Made by a program: the position numbers and the translations under genes
The notes under the pieces: model-generated
Database searches by the model: none
What the model saw: the letters and a program-made list of their open reading frames with translations, nothing else
What the model was told of the DNA's origin: nothing
DNA from: Streptomyces virginiae
GTDB lineage: Bacteria; Actinomycetota; Actinomycetes; Streptomycetales; Streptomycetaceae
Assembly: GCF_000720455.1 (NCBI RefSeq)
Contig: NZ_JOAK01000012.1
Location: 186,001-250,000, forward strand
DNA length: 64,000 bases
Direction of reading: 5' to 3'
Part shown: positions 1-8,070 of the stretch, piece by piece
Layout of the letters: every line of letters starts with the position of its first letter
Numbering within the stretch: position 1 is the first letter of the stretch

Positions 1-70
1 GGCCGTTCGTCAGATGTGATGCCTAACGTCTTTGGCAAGCACACCGATTCAGGAAAGCTCGGGAGACGCC

Positions 71-1717
71 ATGCCCAGACCACGCCGCCGACTGGTGAGC
101 ACCTGCATCGGCTCGGTCACGGCCGGACTGCTCGCCACCGGTGCCGCCCTCGCGGCGCCGGAGGAGAACCGTGCCGAGGACTCCGGCATCGCCATGGGTG
201 CCTATCTCGACTACGGGCCGAACGGGGTGGCCCGCATCCGGCAGCTCTCGCGCTGGCTGGGCGGCAAGGACATCCGGGTCGGCCACACCTATCTCCCCGG
301 CGACCAGTGGGCCGGCATCGAGGGCCGGGTCTCCTTCCTGGAGGACTGGGCGCGGTGGCGTCTCGCGGACGACGACCGGATGTTCGTCCTCAACGTGCCC
401 ATGCAGGCGCGCAACGAGGCACGGGTGTCCGACCAGCAGGTGGGCCGGCTGATCCGGGCGGGCGCGCGGGGCCTGTACGACGAGCACTTCCGCAGGCTCG
501 CCGAGCGGCTGGTGTCGCTGGGCGTCCCGGACACCGTCATCGTGCTCGGCTGGGAGATGAACGGCGTCACCTACACCCACCGCTGCCGCCCCGACCCGGC
601 GAACTGGAAGGTGTACTGGCGGCGCATCGTCGACGTGATGCGCACCGTGCCCGGCCAGAAGTTCAAGTTCGACTTCGCGCCGAACAGGGGTACGGACGCG
701 ATCGGCTGGACCAAGTGCTATCCGGGCGACGACCACGTCGACATCATCGGCATGGATTCGTACGACCAGGATCCCGGGCAGACCTTCGACGACCAGATCT
801 CCCAGCCGTACGGGCTCCAGAAGCACGTCGACTTCGCGCGGGCGCACCGCAAGGCGATCTCGTACCCGGAGTGGGGGCTGTTCCGGCGCGGTGACAACCC
901 GGAGTACATGCGGCGCATGCTGCGGTGGATCGAGCAGAACAAGCCGCTCTACCACACCATCACCGACTACTGCCCGCACGGCGTGTGGCAGTGCAAGCAG
1001 AACCCGGAGTCCACGAAGGTCTTCCGGTCGGCTCTGACGCCGGCGGTCCCCGTCCCGGTGACCCCGACGCCGGTCGTACCGACGCCGGTCGTGCCGACAC
1101 CGGTCGTGCCGACACCCGTGGTGCCCACTCCGGTCGTTCCCACGCCGCAGATCCCGACCCCGGACGTCCCGACCCCGCAGGTCCCGACCCCGCAGGTCCC
1201 CACACCGCAGGTCCCGACTCCCCAGGTCCCGACTCCCCAGGTCCCGACGCCGCAGGTCCCGACGCCGGCGGTACCCACGCCGCAGGTCCCCACACCACAG
1301 GTGCCGACCCCGCAGGTGCCGACGCCGCTCCCCGAGCCCTCGACCACCGAACCGAGCCCGGTCGTGCCGAGCCCCGAGGTCCCGACACCCGTCGGCCCCA
1401 GCCCCAGCCCGCTGGAGCCGGAGCCGGAGCCGAGCCCCGAGGTCCCGGAGCCCGGCACCCCGAGCCCCGCAGTGCCGAAGCCCTCGCCCACCGCGCCCTC
1501 GCCCGTGGGACCGGCACCCGTCACGCCGGGCCCGGCCGTGCCGAAGCCCGAGCCCACGCCGGCCAAGCCCCTGCCGCAGCCGCAGCAGCCGCCGCTCAAC
1601 AGCATGCAGTGGTGCGTGCCGATCAACTTCGGCGAGTGGCTGTCCAAGCTCGTCGGCAAGCAGTCGGTCTGCGTCAAGATCGACCTGGGCGAGGACTTCG
1701 GCTTCTGGCCCTTCTAG
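71..1717 (+). CDS. Secreted GH26-like glycoside hydrolase with VPTP-repeat stalk
   Basis: 548 aa. The ATG at 71 follows a GGGAG ribosome site and opens a signal peptide (basic MPRPRRR, hydrophobic stretch, cleavage near ALAAPEE). Residues about 40-320 resemble the GH26 beta-mannanase barrel: GWEMNGV holds a candidate acid/base Glu and SYPEWGLF a candidate nucleophile Glu. Residues about 330-430 are proline-rich VPTP repeats, then a Pro/Glu-rich linker, then a conserved-looking cysteine-containing tail (CVPINFGEWL...GFWPF). I infer an extracellular enzyme that trims or binds mannan-like polysaccharide, fitting its position tail-to-tail with the exopolysaccharide operon. Substrate is not shown. 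The tail might attach the protein to the cell surface, but there is no LPxTG motif. Confidence 0.8.
   Translation: MPRPRRRLVSTCIGSVTAGLLATGAALAAPEENRAEDSGIAMGAYLDYGPNGVARIRQLSRWLGGKDIRVGHTYLPGDQWAGIEGRVSFLEDWARWRLADDDRMFVLNVPMQARNEARVSDQQVGRLIRAGARGLYDEHFRRLAERLVSLGVPDTVIVLGWEMNGVTYTHRCRPDPANWKVYWRRIVDVMRTVPGQKFKFDFAPNRGTDAIGWTKCYPGDDHVDIIGMDSYDQDPGQTFDDQISQPYGLQKHVDFARAHRKAISYPEWGLFRRGDNPEYMRRMLRWIEQNKPLYHTITDYCPHGVWQCKQNPESTKVFRSALTPAVPVPVTPTPVVPTPVVPTPVVPTPVVPTPVVPTPQIPTPDVPTPQVPTPQVPTPQVPTPQVPTPQVPTPQVPTPAVPTPQVPTPQVPTPQVPTPLPEPSTTEPSPVVPSPEVPTPVGPSPSPLEPEPEPSPEVPEPGTPSPAVPKPSPTAPSPVGPAPVTPGPAVPKPEPTPAKPLPQPQQPPLNSMQWCVPINFGEWLSKLVGKQSVCVKIDLGEDFGFWPF
1048..1332 (+). repeat. Tandem VPTP-coding repeat
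   Basis: Roughly 15-nt units such as GTCCCGACCCCGCAG repeat about twenty times inside the GH26-like gene, encoding P-x-VPTP units (PVVPT first, then PQVPT). The homogeneous PQVPT block suggests slippage expansion. It is a protein linker, not a CRISPR array. Confidence 0.85.
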
Positions 1718-1740
1718 GAACCGTCCGCAACCTGGACGGG

Positions 1741-2883
1741 TCATCGCACCCGCAGTTCGTTGAGCCGCGCCCGCCAGTCCCTGGCGGCCGGCAGCGCCTC
1801 CCGCAGCACGTCCACCGCCCGCTCGCGCCCCGCCACCTGCGACTCGTGCAGCCGCAGCAGGGGCGCGAGCGCGCTCGTGGCCATCAGGAAGCGCTGGTTG
1901 ACGACCGTCGCCGGCCGCCAGTGGTTCTTGTACGGCTCGTTGCCCCGCAGGAAGCTCACCACCGGCCGGCCCTCCTCCAGCGCCCGCCCGGCCTCGTAGC
2001 GCAGCAGCAGCGTCGCCACGTCCACCTTGCGCGCCCGCAGGTCCGGGTCCGCCCCGTAGAGGTAGCCGCCGCTCAGTCCCGCCGACAGCAGCGTGACGTT
2101 GGCGGCCACCACCTTCCCGTCCAGCCGGAACTCCGTCAGCCGCCCCTCCCCCGCCCGCACCATCCGGCGGGTGGCCCGGGTCAGGTGCTCGGCGAAGCGG
2201 GGCCGCAGGTGCTCCGGCGTCACACCGCGCCCGCGCCACTGCTTCTCGTGCAGCCGCAGCAGGTTGCGCACCGCACGCGGCACCTCCTGCTCGGTGGCCT
2301 CGTGCTCCTCGATCCCGGCCGCGTCGGTCTTGCGCAACTTCGCCCGCACCCGCTGGGCTCCGGAGGCCGGCATCCGCTTGACCAGTTCGTCGAACGGCAG
2401 GGTCGGCAGTTCCATGCACGTGGAGTCGGCGAGCCTGGTGCCGATCCCGGGCCACTGCCGGTACAGCTCCTCGGCGGCGGCCCCGGGGCGGACCTCCCGC
2501 AGGTCGACCACCGCGCCGCGGGCCGCCCGGTGCAGCCCGTGGGCCAGCGCCGGTACGACCTGGCCCGCGTGCTCGGCGGCCACCAGCACGTCGAAGTAGT
2601 CCGTGATCGGACCGCCGAGGGGCACCAGCAGCGGAATCGGCCGGTGTACGAGCATCAGGGCCGCCGCGCCGACCAGTTCCCCGCCGCGCCGGACGAGGAC
2701 GATCCGCAGCCGGCCGTCCTTCCCGTACGTCAGCCACCAGGAGTGCAGCCAGGCGTGGCTCTGGAAGGGGGTGGCGCTGGGACAGGCGCGGACGAGCCGG
2801 TTCCACGGCTCCTCCAGCGCGGCGAACTGCCGGGGGTCGCGGCACAGCGTCACCGACAGGGCCCCGGCGGAGCCCGAACTCAT
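1741..2883 (-). CDS. FemAB/CelD-type GNAT acyltransferase
   Basis: 380 aa with the layout of the GNAT 'CelD/BcsL' group (PF13480): FQSHAWLHSWW near residues 41-51, a second half with LHEKQWRGRG and a C-terminal core VVAANVTLLSAG...GGYLYGADPD...LRYEAGRALEEG. Such proteins acylate polysaccharide or cell-wall precursors in the cytoplasm. It is the last gene of the exopolysaccharide operon, overlaps the Wzz-like gene by 4 bp (ATGA) and is therefore probably translationally coupled to it. A role in decorating the polymer is inferred from context; the acyl donor cannot be read from the sequence. Confidence 0.8.
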   Translation of the reverse strand: MSSGSAGALSVTLCRDPRQFAALEEPWNRLVRACPSATPFQSHAWLHSWWLTYGKDGRLRIVLVRRGGELVGAAALMLVHRPIPLLVPLGGPITDYFDVLVAAEHAGQVVPALAHGLHRAARGAVVDLREVRPGAAAEELYRQWPGIGTRLADSTCMELPTLPFDELVKRMPASGAQRVRAKLRKTDAAGIEEHEATEQEVPRAVRNLLRLHEKQWRGRGVTPEHLRPRFAEHLTRATRRMVRAGEGRLTEFRLDGKVVAANVTLLSAGLSGGYLYGADPDLRARKVDVATLLLRYEAGRALEEGRPVVSFLRGNEPYKNHWRPATVVNQRFLMATSALAPLLRLHESQVAGRERAVDVLREALPAARDWRARLNELRVR

Positions 2884-3659
2884 CGAACGGACTCCTTCTC
2901 CTTGGCCGAGGCCGGCTCACCCTGCGCGGGGAGGGTGGCGTACTCCTCGGCCGGGGCCCCGGCCACGTGCTCCGCCACGGGCCGGTCCACGGGACCGGCG
3001 GCGGGCGCGGCCGCACCCTCCTCGGGGCGCCGCGCGCGGCCGGGCCGGGCCAGCAGCCACAGGCCGCCCAGCAGCCCGCCGGCGCACATCCCGACGGCAC
3101 CGCTGATGGCGGCGGACGGGGAGGCGGGGTCGGCGGGGGCCACGGCCTGGTTGAAGAGGAGCAGCTGGACGCCGGTGTTCTTGGCGGCCTGGTTGCTGCT
3201 CAGCGACAGGGCGTCGGCGACCGCGTTCGCGATGTCGGCGGCCTCGGAGGGGCTCGTGGAGGTACCGGTGATGGCGATCATCGGGGACTCGGGGGAGGTC
3301 TCGGCCCGCACCTGGGTGCGCAGCTGACGCGCCGTGAGGCCCGCGCGGGGCTGCGCGTAGGCAAGGGTGGAACTGCTGGTGGCGATCCGGGCGTACGCCT
3401 GCGCGAAGCCGAGGGCGGTGGCGGGCTCGGTGGTGTCGTCGGGGACGGCGACGACATAGCTGGTGGCGGCGTACTCGGGGGCCTTGAGCACCCCGTACGC
3501 CCCGCCGGCGGCGAGCCCCAGCACGGCGCAGACGGGCAGCGGCCACCACACGGGGGGACGGGTGAAGCGCCGCCTGGGCCTCTTCCCGGAGCGGTGGTCC
3601 GCCTTCTTCTCCGGCTTCTCGGACTTCTTCTCGGACTTCTTCTCGGCGCTGTCGGCCAT
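2880..3659 (-). CDS. Wzz-like polysaccharide chain-length/export protein
   Basis: 259 aa membrane protein. A Lys-rich N-terminus (EKKSEKKSEKPEKKADH) precedes TM1 at about residues 38-58 (WPLPVCAVLGLAAGGAYGVL). An extracytoplasmic alpha/beta region with the Wzz pattern (ATSYVVAVPDD...LGFAQAYARIATSS...) follows, then TM2 at about 183-205 and a cytoplasmic Pro/Ala/Glu tail. This matches actinobacterial chain-length-determinant proteins without a fused kinase. It sits between a GT4 and the acyltransferase in the polysaccharide operon and likely controls polymer length or the export complex. No Walker kinase motif is present. Confidence 0.75.
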   Translation of the reverse strand: MADSAEKKSEKKSEKPEKKADHRSGKRPRRRFTRPPVWWPLPVCAVLGLAAGGAYGVLKAPEYAATSYVVAVPDDTTEPATALGFAQAYARIATSSSTLAYAQPRAGLTARQLRTQVRAETSPESPMIAITGTSTSPSEAADIANAVADALSLSSNQAAKNTGVQLLLFNQAVAPADPASPSAAISGAVGMCAGGLLGGLWLLARPGRARRPEEGAAAPAAGPVDRPVAEHVAGAPAEEYATLPAQGEPASAKEKESVR

Positions 3660-3729
3660 GGTCGTGCTCGCTTCCTGGAGGGAGGTGGGTTCCTGTGGGT
3701 CCCGGCCGGGACCCTTCGGGTGTGGGGGG

Positions 3730-5010
3730 TCAGCCGCCGGCGCCGGGCGTCTGCCGGGGGGAGCCGGGCCCGGGCACCGTCAGCCCCGCCGGCGACCGCT
3801 GTGCGGGGCCCGGCGCGGGGTCCTGCGCCTGCGGATCCGGCGCGGAGCCCCGGCCCGTCCCCGCCGCGCGCGGCGCGGCCGAGAGGGCGAGGTCGTACAC
3901 GTCCAGCAGCCGGCGCGCGCTGCCCGCGATGTCGTAGCGGCGCACGACCGGCGGTGGGGGCAGCCGGCGCACGCCCGCCTCCATGTGGCCGCGCAGCGCG
4001 GCGACGAGTTCCTCGGTGCCGGTGCCGATGCGGCGGGCTCCGGGGGCCTGGGCGGCGGGCAGGTCGTCGATGGCCGGGCAGGTCACGTGCAGGACGGGAA
4101 GCCCGGCGGCCAGGGCCTCCACGACCGCCAGCCCGAAGGCCTCCTCCCGCGACGGCGAGACGAAGACGTCCATGGCGGCCAGCAGGGCCGGGATGCCGGG
4201 GGTACGGCCGTCCGCGCTGTCGCCCAGCGGGTCCCGCTCCCCCAGCAGGTGGATCCGGCTCTGCGCGCCGAGCTCGGCGGCCAGCCGGCGCAGCCCCGCC
4301 CGCTGCGGACCGTCCCCTGCCAGCAGCAGGTGGGCGCCGGGCAGCGCCGCCACGGCCCGGACCAGCACGTCGAAGCGTTTGCCCGGGACCAGCCGGCCGA
4401 CCCCGCCGACCACGAAGGCCCGCTCGGGCAGCCCGGTGCGGGCGCGGGTGGCCCGCCGGACGCCCTCGTCGAAACGGAAGCGGACGGCCTCGATCCCGTT
4501 CGGTACGACGTGGACCCGCGCGGCCGGCACCCCCCACCCCTCCAGCCGGGCGGCGACGGTGTCGGACACGGCCACGGTCGCCGCGCCCAACCGTTCACTG
4601 GCCAGGTACAGGGCCCGGACCCCGCCCGAGAGGGGCCGGCCCTCGATCTCGCCCTCACCGAGGGAGTGCTCGGTGGCGACGGTCGCCGCGGTGCCCGCGA
4701 GGCGGGCCGCGATGCGCCCGTACACGCAGGCCCGGTACAGGTGCGTGTGCACCAGGTCGTACTGGCCGCGCCGGATGAACCGCACGAGCCGGGGCAGCGC
4801 CCCCAGGTCCCGGTTGCCGCGCATCCCCAGGTGCACGACCCGTACCCCGTCGGCGCGCAGGCCTTCGGCCACCGGGCCGGGGTTGGTCAGCGTCAGCACG
4901 TCGCACCGCATCGGCATGTGCCGCAGCAGCAGCCGCAGTTGCTGCTCGGCGCCGCCGACTCCGAGGCCGGTGATGACGTGCAGCGCCCTGACCGACTCCA
5001 TCGCCTTCAC
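3730..5010 (-). CDS. GT4-family glycosyltransferase
   Basis: About 426 aa. N-terminal GT-B motif VGGAEQQLR, DLVHTHLYRA, and the C-terminal donor-site motif PSREEAFGLAVVEALAAGLPV with the E-x7-E arrangement of GT4 enzymes. The GTG at 5010 overlaps the deacetylase stop (GTGA), giving V-K-A-M-E-S; the ATG at 5001 is the alternative. It probably transfers a nucleotide-sugar-derived residue onto the lipid-linked exopolysaccharide repeat unit. The C-terminal 50 residues are low-complexity Pro/Gly/Ala. Donor and acceptor are unknown. Confidence 0.85.
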   Translation of the reverse strand: MKAMESVRALHVITGLGVGGAEQQLRLLLRHMPMRCDVLTLTNPGPVAEGLRADGVRVVHLGMRGNRDLGALPRLVRFIRRGQYDLVHTHLYRACVYGRIAARLAGTAATVATEHSLGEGEIEGRPLSGGVRALYLASERLGAATVAVSDTVAARLEGWGVPAARVHVVPNGIEAVRFRFDEGVRRATRARTGLPERAFVVGGVGRLVPGKRFDVLVRAVAALPGAHLLLAGDGPQRAGLRRLAAELGAQSRIHLLGERDPLGDSADGRTPGIPALLAAMDVFVSPSREEAFGLAVVEALAAGLPVLHVTCPAIDDLPAAQAPGARRIGTGTEELVAALRGHMEAGVRRLPPPPVVRRYDIAGSARRLLDVYDLALSAAPRAAGTGRGSAPDPQAQDPAPGPAQRSPAGLTVPGPGSPRQTPGAGG

Positions 5011-5783
5011 CGGTACACCGCCCGCCACAGCTCCCGGACCTGGTGGCGCAGGTGCTTGGCCCGCAGCCGGACACCGCCGTCGGCCTGGCTGACGTGCGTG
5101 CGGGGCAGGGCGTGCGGGCCGGCGAGCCGCCCGGGGTCGATGGCGCAGGCGTAGCCGTAGCCGGCCGCCCGCGTCGCGTCGACGACCCGGGCGTCGAGGT
5201 GCCCGTACGGGTAGCAGAATCCCTCGGGCAGGGTTCCGGTCAGCTCGCGCAACAGGTCGCGGCTGCCGCGCAGTTCCTGCAGGAGCACGTCGTCGGCGGC
5301 CGCGGTGAGGTCCTGGTGGAGCAGGCCGTGCGAACCGATCTCCTGCCCGGCGGAGGCGACTTCGCGGATGCCTTCGGCGGTGAGCAGGGACTTGCGGGGG
5401 CCCAGCGGGTCCCACACGTTGTCCACGCCGAGCCGTCCGGGCAGCACGAAGAGGGTGGCGGTGCAGTCGTGGCGCTGGAGCAGCGGCACCGCGTGGGTCA
5501 GGAAGTCGGTGTAGCCGTCGTCGAAGGTCAGTCCGACCAGCCCGGCTCCCCGGCCGGCCGCCCGGGCCCGCAGCAGCTCGCCGACGGAGACCCCGCGCAG
5601 GCCCCGGGAGCGCAGCCACAGCAGCTGGGCCTCCAGGGCGAGGGGGGTGACGGTGATCCCGTACGGGTCCTCGGCGGGGTCGGTGAACTCGGCGACCGAG
5701 TGGTACATCAGGACCCACGGTGGAGCGGTCCGGCGGGCGGGGACCACCACGGCGGCGGGGGCCGTGTCGGTGTCAGCGGACAT
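5007..5783 (-). CDS. Polysaccharide deacetylase (NodB/CE4)
   Basis: 258 aa with CE4 signatures: TFDDGY (first metal Asp pair, about residues 84-89), GSHGLLHQ (HxxxH metal ligands) and FCYPYGHLD. It lacks a signal peptide or TM segment, so it may act on the cytoplasmic lipid-linked repeat unit or be membrane-associated through partners. It overlaps MurJ by 11 bp upstream and the GT4 by 4 bp downstream, inside the exopolysaccharide operon. Its probable role is N-deacetylation of an N-acetylhexosamine in the polymer. Confidence 0.85.
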   Translation of the reverse strand: MSADTDTAPAAVVVPARRTAPPWVLMYHSVAEFTDPAEDPYGITVTPLALEAQLLWLRSRGLRGVSVGELLRARAAGRGAGLVGLTFDDGYTDFLTHAVPLLQRHDCTATLFVLPGRLGVDNVWDPLGPRKSLLTAEGIREVASAGQEIGSHGLLHQDLTAAADDVLLQELRGSRDLLRELTGTLPEGFCYPYGHLDARVVDATRAAGYGYACAIDPGRLAGPHALPRTHVSQADGGVRLRAKHLRHQVRELWRAVYR

Positions 5784-8070
5784 TGCGGAACCTCTGCGTG
5801 AACTGGGAGATCTGAGCGGGCAGGGCGGTGACTTCGAGGGCGCGTATGGCGGTGCCGGTGGCGCAGAACATGGCCGGGACGAGCAGGCATCCGAGGCCGG
5901 CGCTGAGCAGCGGATCGGGGATCATCGGACCGGCGATCCATCCGGTGGCGCAGGCGGCGCTGGCGGCCACCGCGAGCCGTCCGATGCCGGTGGCGACCCG
6001 GCGGACGTGGATGGCGATGATCCGCGGGCCGAGGCCGGTGAGGAGCAGGGCGGCGGCGGTGGAGATGCCGGCGGCGTTGGCGGCGGCGATCCCGTAGGTG
6101 CCCCACCAGCGGACGGCGAAGGCTCCGGCCACGATGTTGACGAGCAGTCCGGCACCCATCGCGAGCGCCGGGAACCAGGTGGGCCGGGCGGTCGAGAAGA
6201 AGGGCCGGGACAGTGCCCCGACGAGGCAGTGGCCGAGCAGTCCGAGTCCGTAGACCCGCATGACGGAGGCGGTGGCGAGGGTGTCCTGGTGGGTGAAGGC
6301 GCCGCGTTCGAAGAGGACCTGGATGATCTGGGGGGCGTATCCGATGACGAGTGCGGTGCCCATCAGGACGGCGAGGGAGGCCAGTGCCAGGTCCCGTTCC
6401 ACCCGTCGGCGGGCCTTCTCCCGCTCGCCGCCGGCCATGGCCTGGGCGACGACGGGGAAGGTGACGGTGCAGATCATCAGCGACAGCACCATCGGCATCT
6501 GCGCGACCTTCTGCGCGTAGTTGAGGTGCGAGATCGCCCCGGACGGGAGCGAGGCGGCCAGGAACCGCTCGACGAGCACCTGTGACTGGCGGAAGACCGC
6601 GAAGAGGACGACGGGGGCGATGACCCCGAAGGCGATGAGGGTGGGGCGGTCGCGGTCGCGCTGGCTGCGCGGGGCGGCGGCCCGTTTGGCGCGGGGCGGG
6701 CCGAAGCCCACGTGGCGGATGAAGGCGGGGAGTTGGACGAGCGCCATCAGCAGCCCGCCGGCGGCGACGCCCGCGGCGGCGGCCCGCACGCCCCACAGGG
6801 TGTGCAGGGCCACCATGGTGGCGATGATGCCGATGTTGTACGAGACGTAGATCGCGGCGGGCGGTACGAAGGAGCGGTGCGCGCGCAGCGCCGCGCTGAA
6901 GTAGCCGGCGATGCCGAAGGAGAGCACGGTCAGTGCGGTCAGGCGGGTGCATTCGACGGCCAGCCCGGGGTCGGGCAGGCCGGGGGCGAGCACGGCGACG
7001 ACGGCCGGCGCGGCGACGACGAGGACGGAGGCGACGACGGCCAGGAACACCAGCAGCCGCGGCAGGGTCGCCCCGACCAGCAGCCGTACGGGGTCCTGCG
7101 CGCGGGCCTCGCTGCGGGTCAGCCCGGCCCGGCTGGCGGCCCGGCGGGCCAGGGCGTGGCTGAAGGCGGGGACCATCAGCAGTGCCATGGCGTCCTCGAT
7201 CAGCAGCGTCGAGGCCATCTCCGGCAGGGTCCAGGCGATGAGGAAGGCGTCGCTGGCGTGCCCGGCGCCGTAGAGGTGGGCGATGGTCTGGTCGCGCACC
7301 AGCCCGAGCAGGGACCCGGCGGCGGTGAGCCCGGCGGTGACGGCGGCGGCCTTGGCCAGGAACCGCCCCAGCGGTGCCCCTGCGCCTGGGGCGGGCTCGG
7401 CGGGTACGGCGGGCTCGCCGCGTCGGCGGCCACGTCCGAACCGGCTCGCCCCGGAGGTGGCGGGACCGGCCGACCCGGCCGGGTCGCGGTCGCGGCGGAC
7501 ACCGCCGACCCGCTCGCCACCGGGGGTGGAGCGTACGGAGGCCGCGCCCCGGCCGTGCGCGGCACGGGGCTGTCCCCCGCCCGGCCCGGCGGAACCGTCC
7601 TCGCGGCGGACATCGCCGAGCCCGTCGGCCGATGCCCGGGCTCCGGGCGCGCCGGCGGTTGCGCTCGTGGTGCGCGCCGCCACCCGCACGCCGAGCCCCG
7701 CCGGGGCGCCGCCGGGATACCCGGCGGCGCCGAAGAGCGGCTCCCGAACGGCGGACTCGCCGCCCGGCAGGCCTCCGGCGACGAACCCCGGGTCCGCCGG
7801 AACCGGTGTGGCCGCACGGCGGGGCAGCCGGGCTCCGCCGCCGAACCGCGTGGCGGCCGCCACCGGCACGGCCGGATCCGGTGTCGCCCCGTGGCCGGGA
7901 CGGCCCGGCCGGCCGGAGGCCGTCGGGTCCGGCTCGCCCCCGGGCGCGCCGGCCGCGGGCGCGTCCGGTACGTACCCGGCGGTGAAGACGGGGCCGGTCG
8001 GCGGGACACGGGTGGGGCCCGCCCCGGCCGGGGGGCCGGGGGCGGGCCGCCGGGGCGTGGCGCCCGTCAC
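5773..8070 (-). CDS. MurJ/MviN-like lipid-linked oligosaccharide flippase with long disordered N-terminus
   Basis: About 765 aa from the GTG at 8070, which overlaps the upstream stop (GTGA). Residues about 250-765 carry the MOP-superfamily fold of MurJ (LGLVRDQTIAHLYG, GHASDAFLIAWTLPEM, then around fourteen hydrophobic segments). The first roughly 245 residues are Pro/Gly/Ala/Arg-rich with no hydrophobic segment and look disordered. Because it lies between the O-antigen-ligase-like gene and the deacetylase, it more likely flips exopolysaccharide repeat units (a Wzx role) than lipid II. A start further inside the ORF is possible; the GTGA coupling favours the long form. Confidence 0.8.
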   Translation of the reverse strand: MTGATPRRPAPGPPAGAGPTRVPPTGPVFTAGYVPDAPAAGAPGGEPDPTASGRPGRPGHGATPDPAVPVAAATRFGGGARLPRRAATPVPADPGFVAGGLPGGESAVREPLFGAAGYPGGAPAGLGVRVAARTTSATAGAPGARASADGLGDVRREDGSAGPGGGQPRAAHGRGAASVRSTPGGERVGGVRRDRDPAGSAGPATSGASRFGRGRRRGEPAVPAEPAPGAGAPLGRFLAKAAAVTAGLTAAGSLLGLVRDQTIAHLYGAGHASDAFLIAWTLPEMASTLLIEDAMALLMVPAFSHALARRAASRAGLTRSEARAQDPVRLLVGATLPRLLVFLAVVASVLVVAAPAVVAVLAPGLPDPGLAVECTRLTALTVLSFGIAGYFSAALRAHRSFVPPAAIYVSYNIGIIATMVALHTLWGVRAAAAGVAAGGLLMALVQLPAFIRHVGFGPPRAKRAAAPRSQRDRDRPTLIAFGVIAPVVLFAVFRQSQVLVERFLAASLPSGAISHLNYAQKVAQMPMVLSLMICTVTFPVVAQAMAGGEREKARRRVERDLALASLAVLMGTALVIGYAPQIIQVLFERGAFTHQDTLATASVMRVYGLGLLGHCLVGALSRPFFSTARPTWFPALAMGAGLLVNIVAGAFAVRWWGTYGIAAANAAGISTAAALLLTGLGPRIIAIHVRRVATGIGRLAVAASAACATGWIAGPMIPDPLLSAGLGCLLVPAMFCATGTAIRALEVTALPAQISQFTQRFRNVR

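Noticed and set aside
1048..1332. Regular short repeats resembling a CRISPR array
   Set aside because: Units are contiguous, in frame, without spacers, and encode VPTP repeats of a secreted protein.
23..3100. 1025-codon open frame on the minus strand over the repeat region
   Set aside because: Overlaps the VPTP repeats and the acyltransferase gene in another frame; repeated RGRDLRG-like text is the shadow of the Pro-rich repeat.
5773..8070. MurJ-like gene as the essential lipid II flippase
   Set aside because: Its setting within an exopolysaccharide operon with initiating transferase, polymerase and deacetylase favours a repeat-unit flippase; the essential murJ is normally elsewhere.
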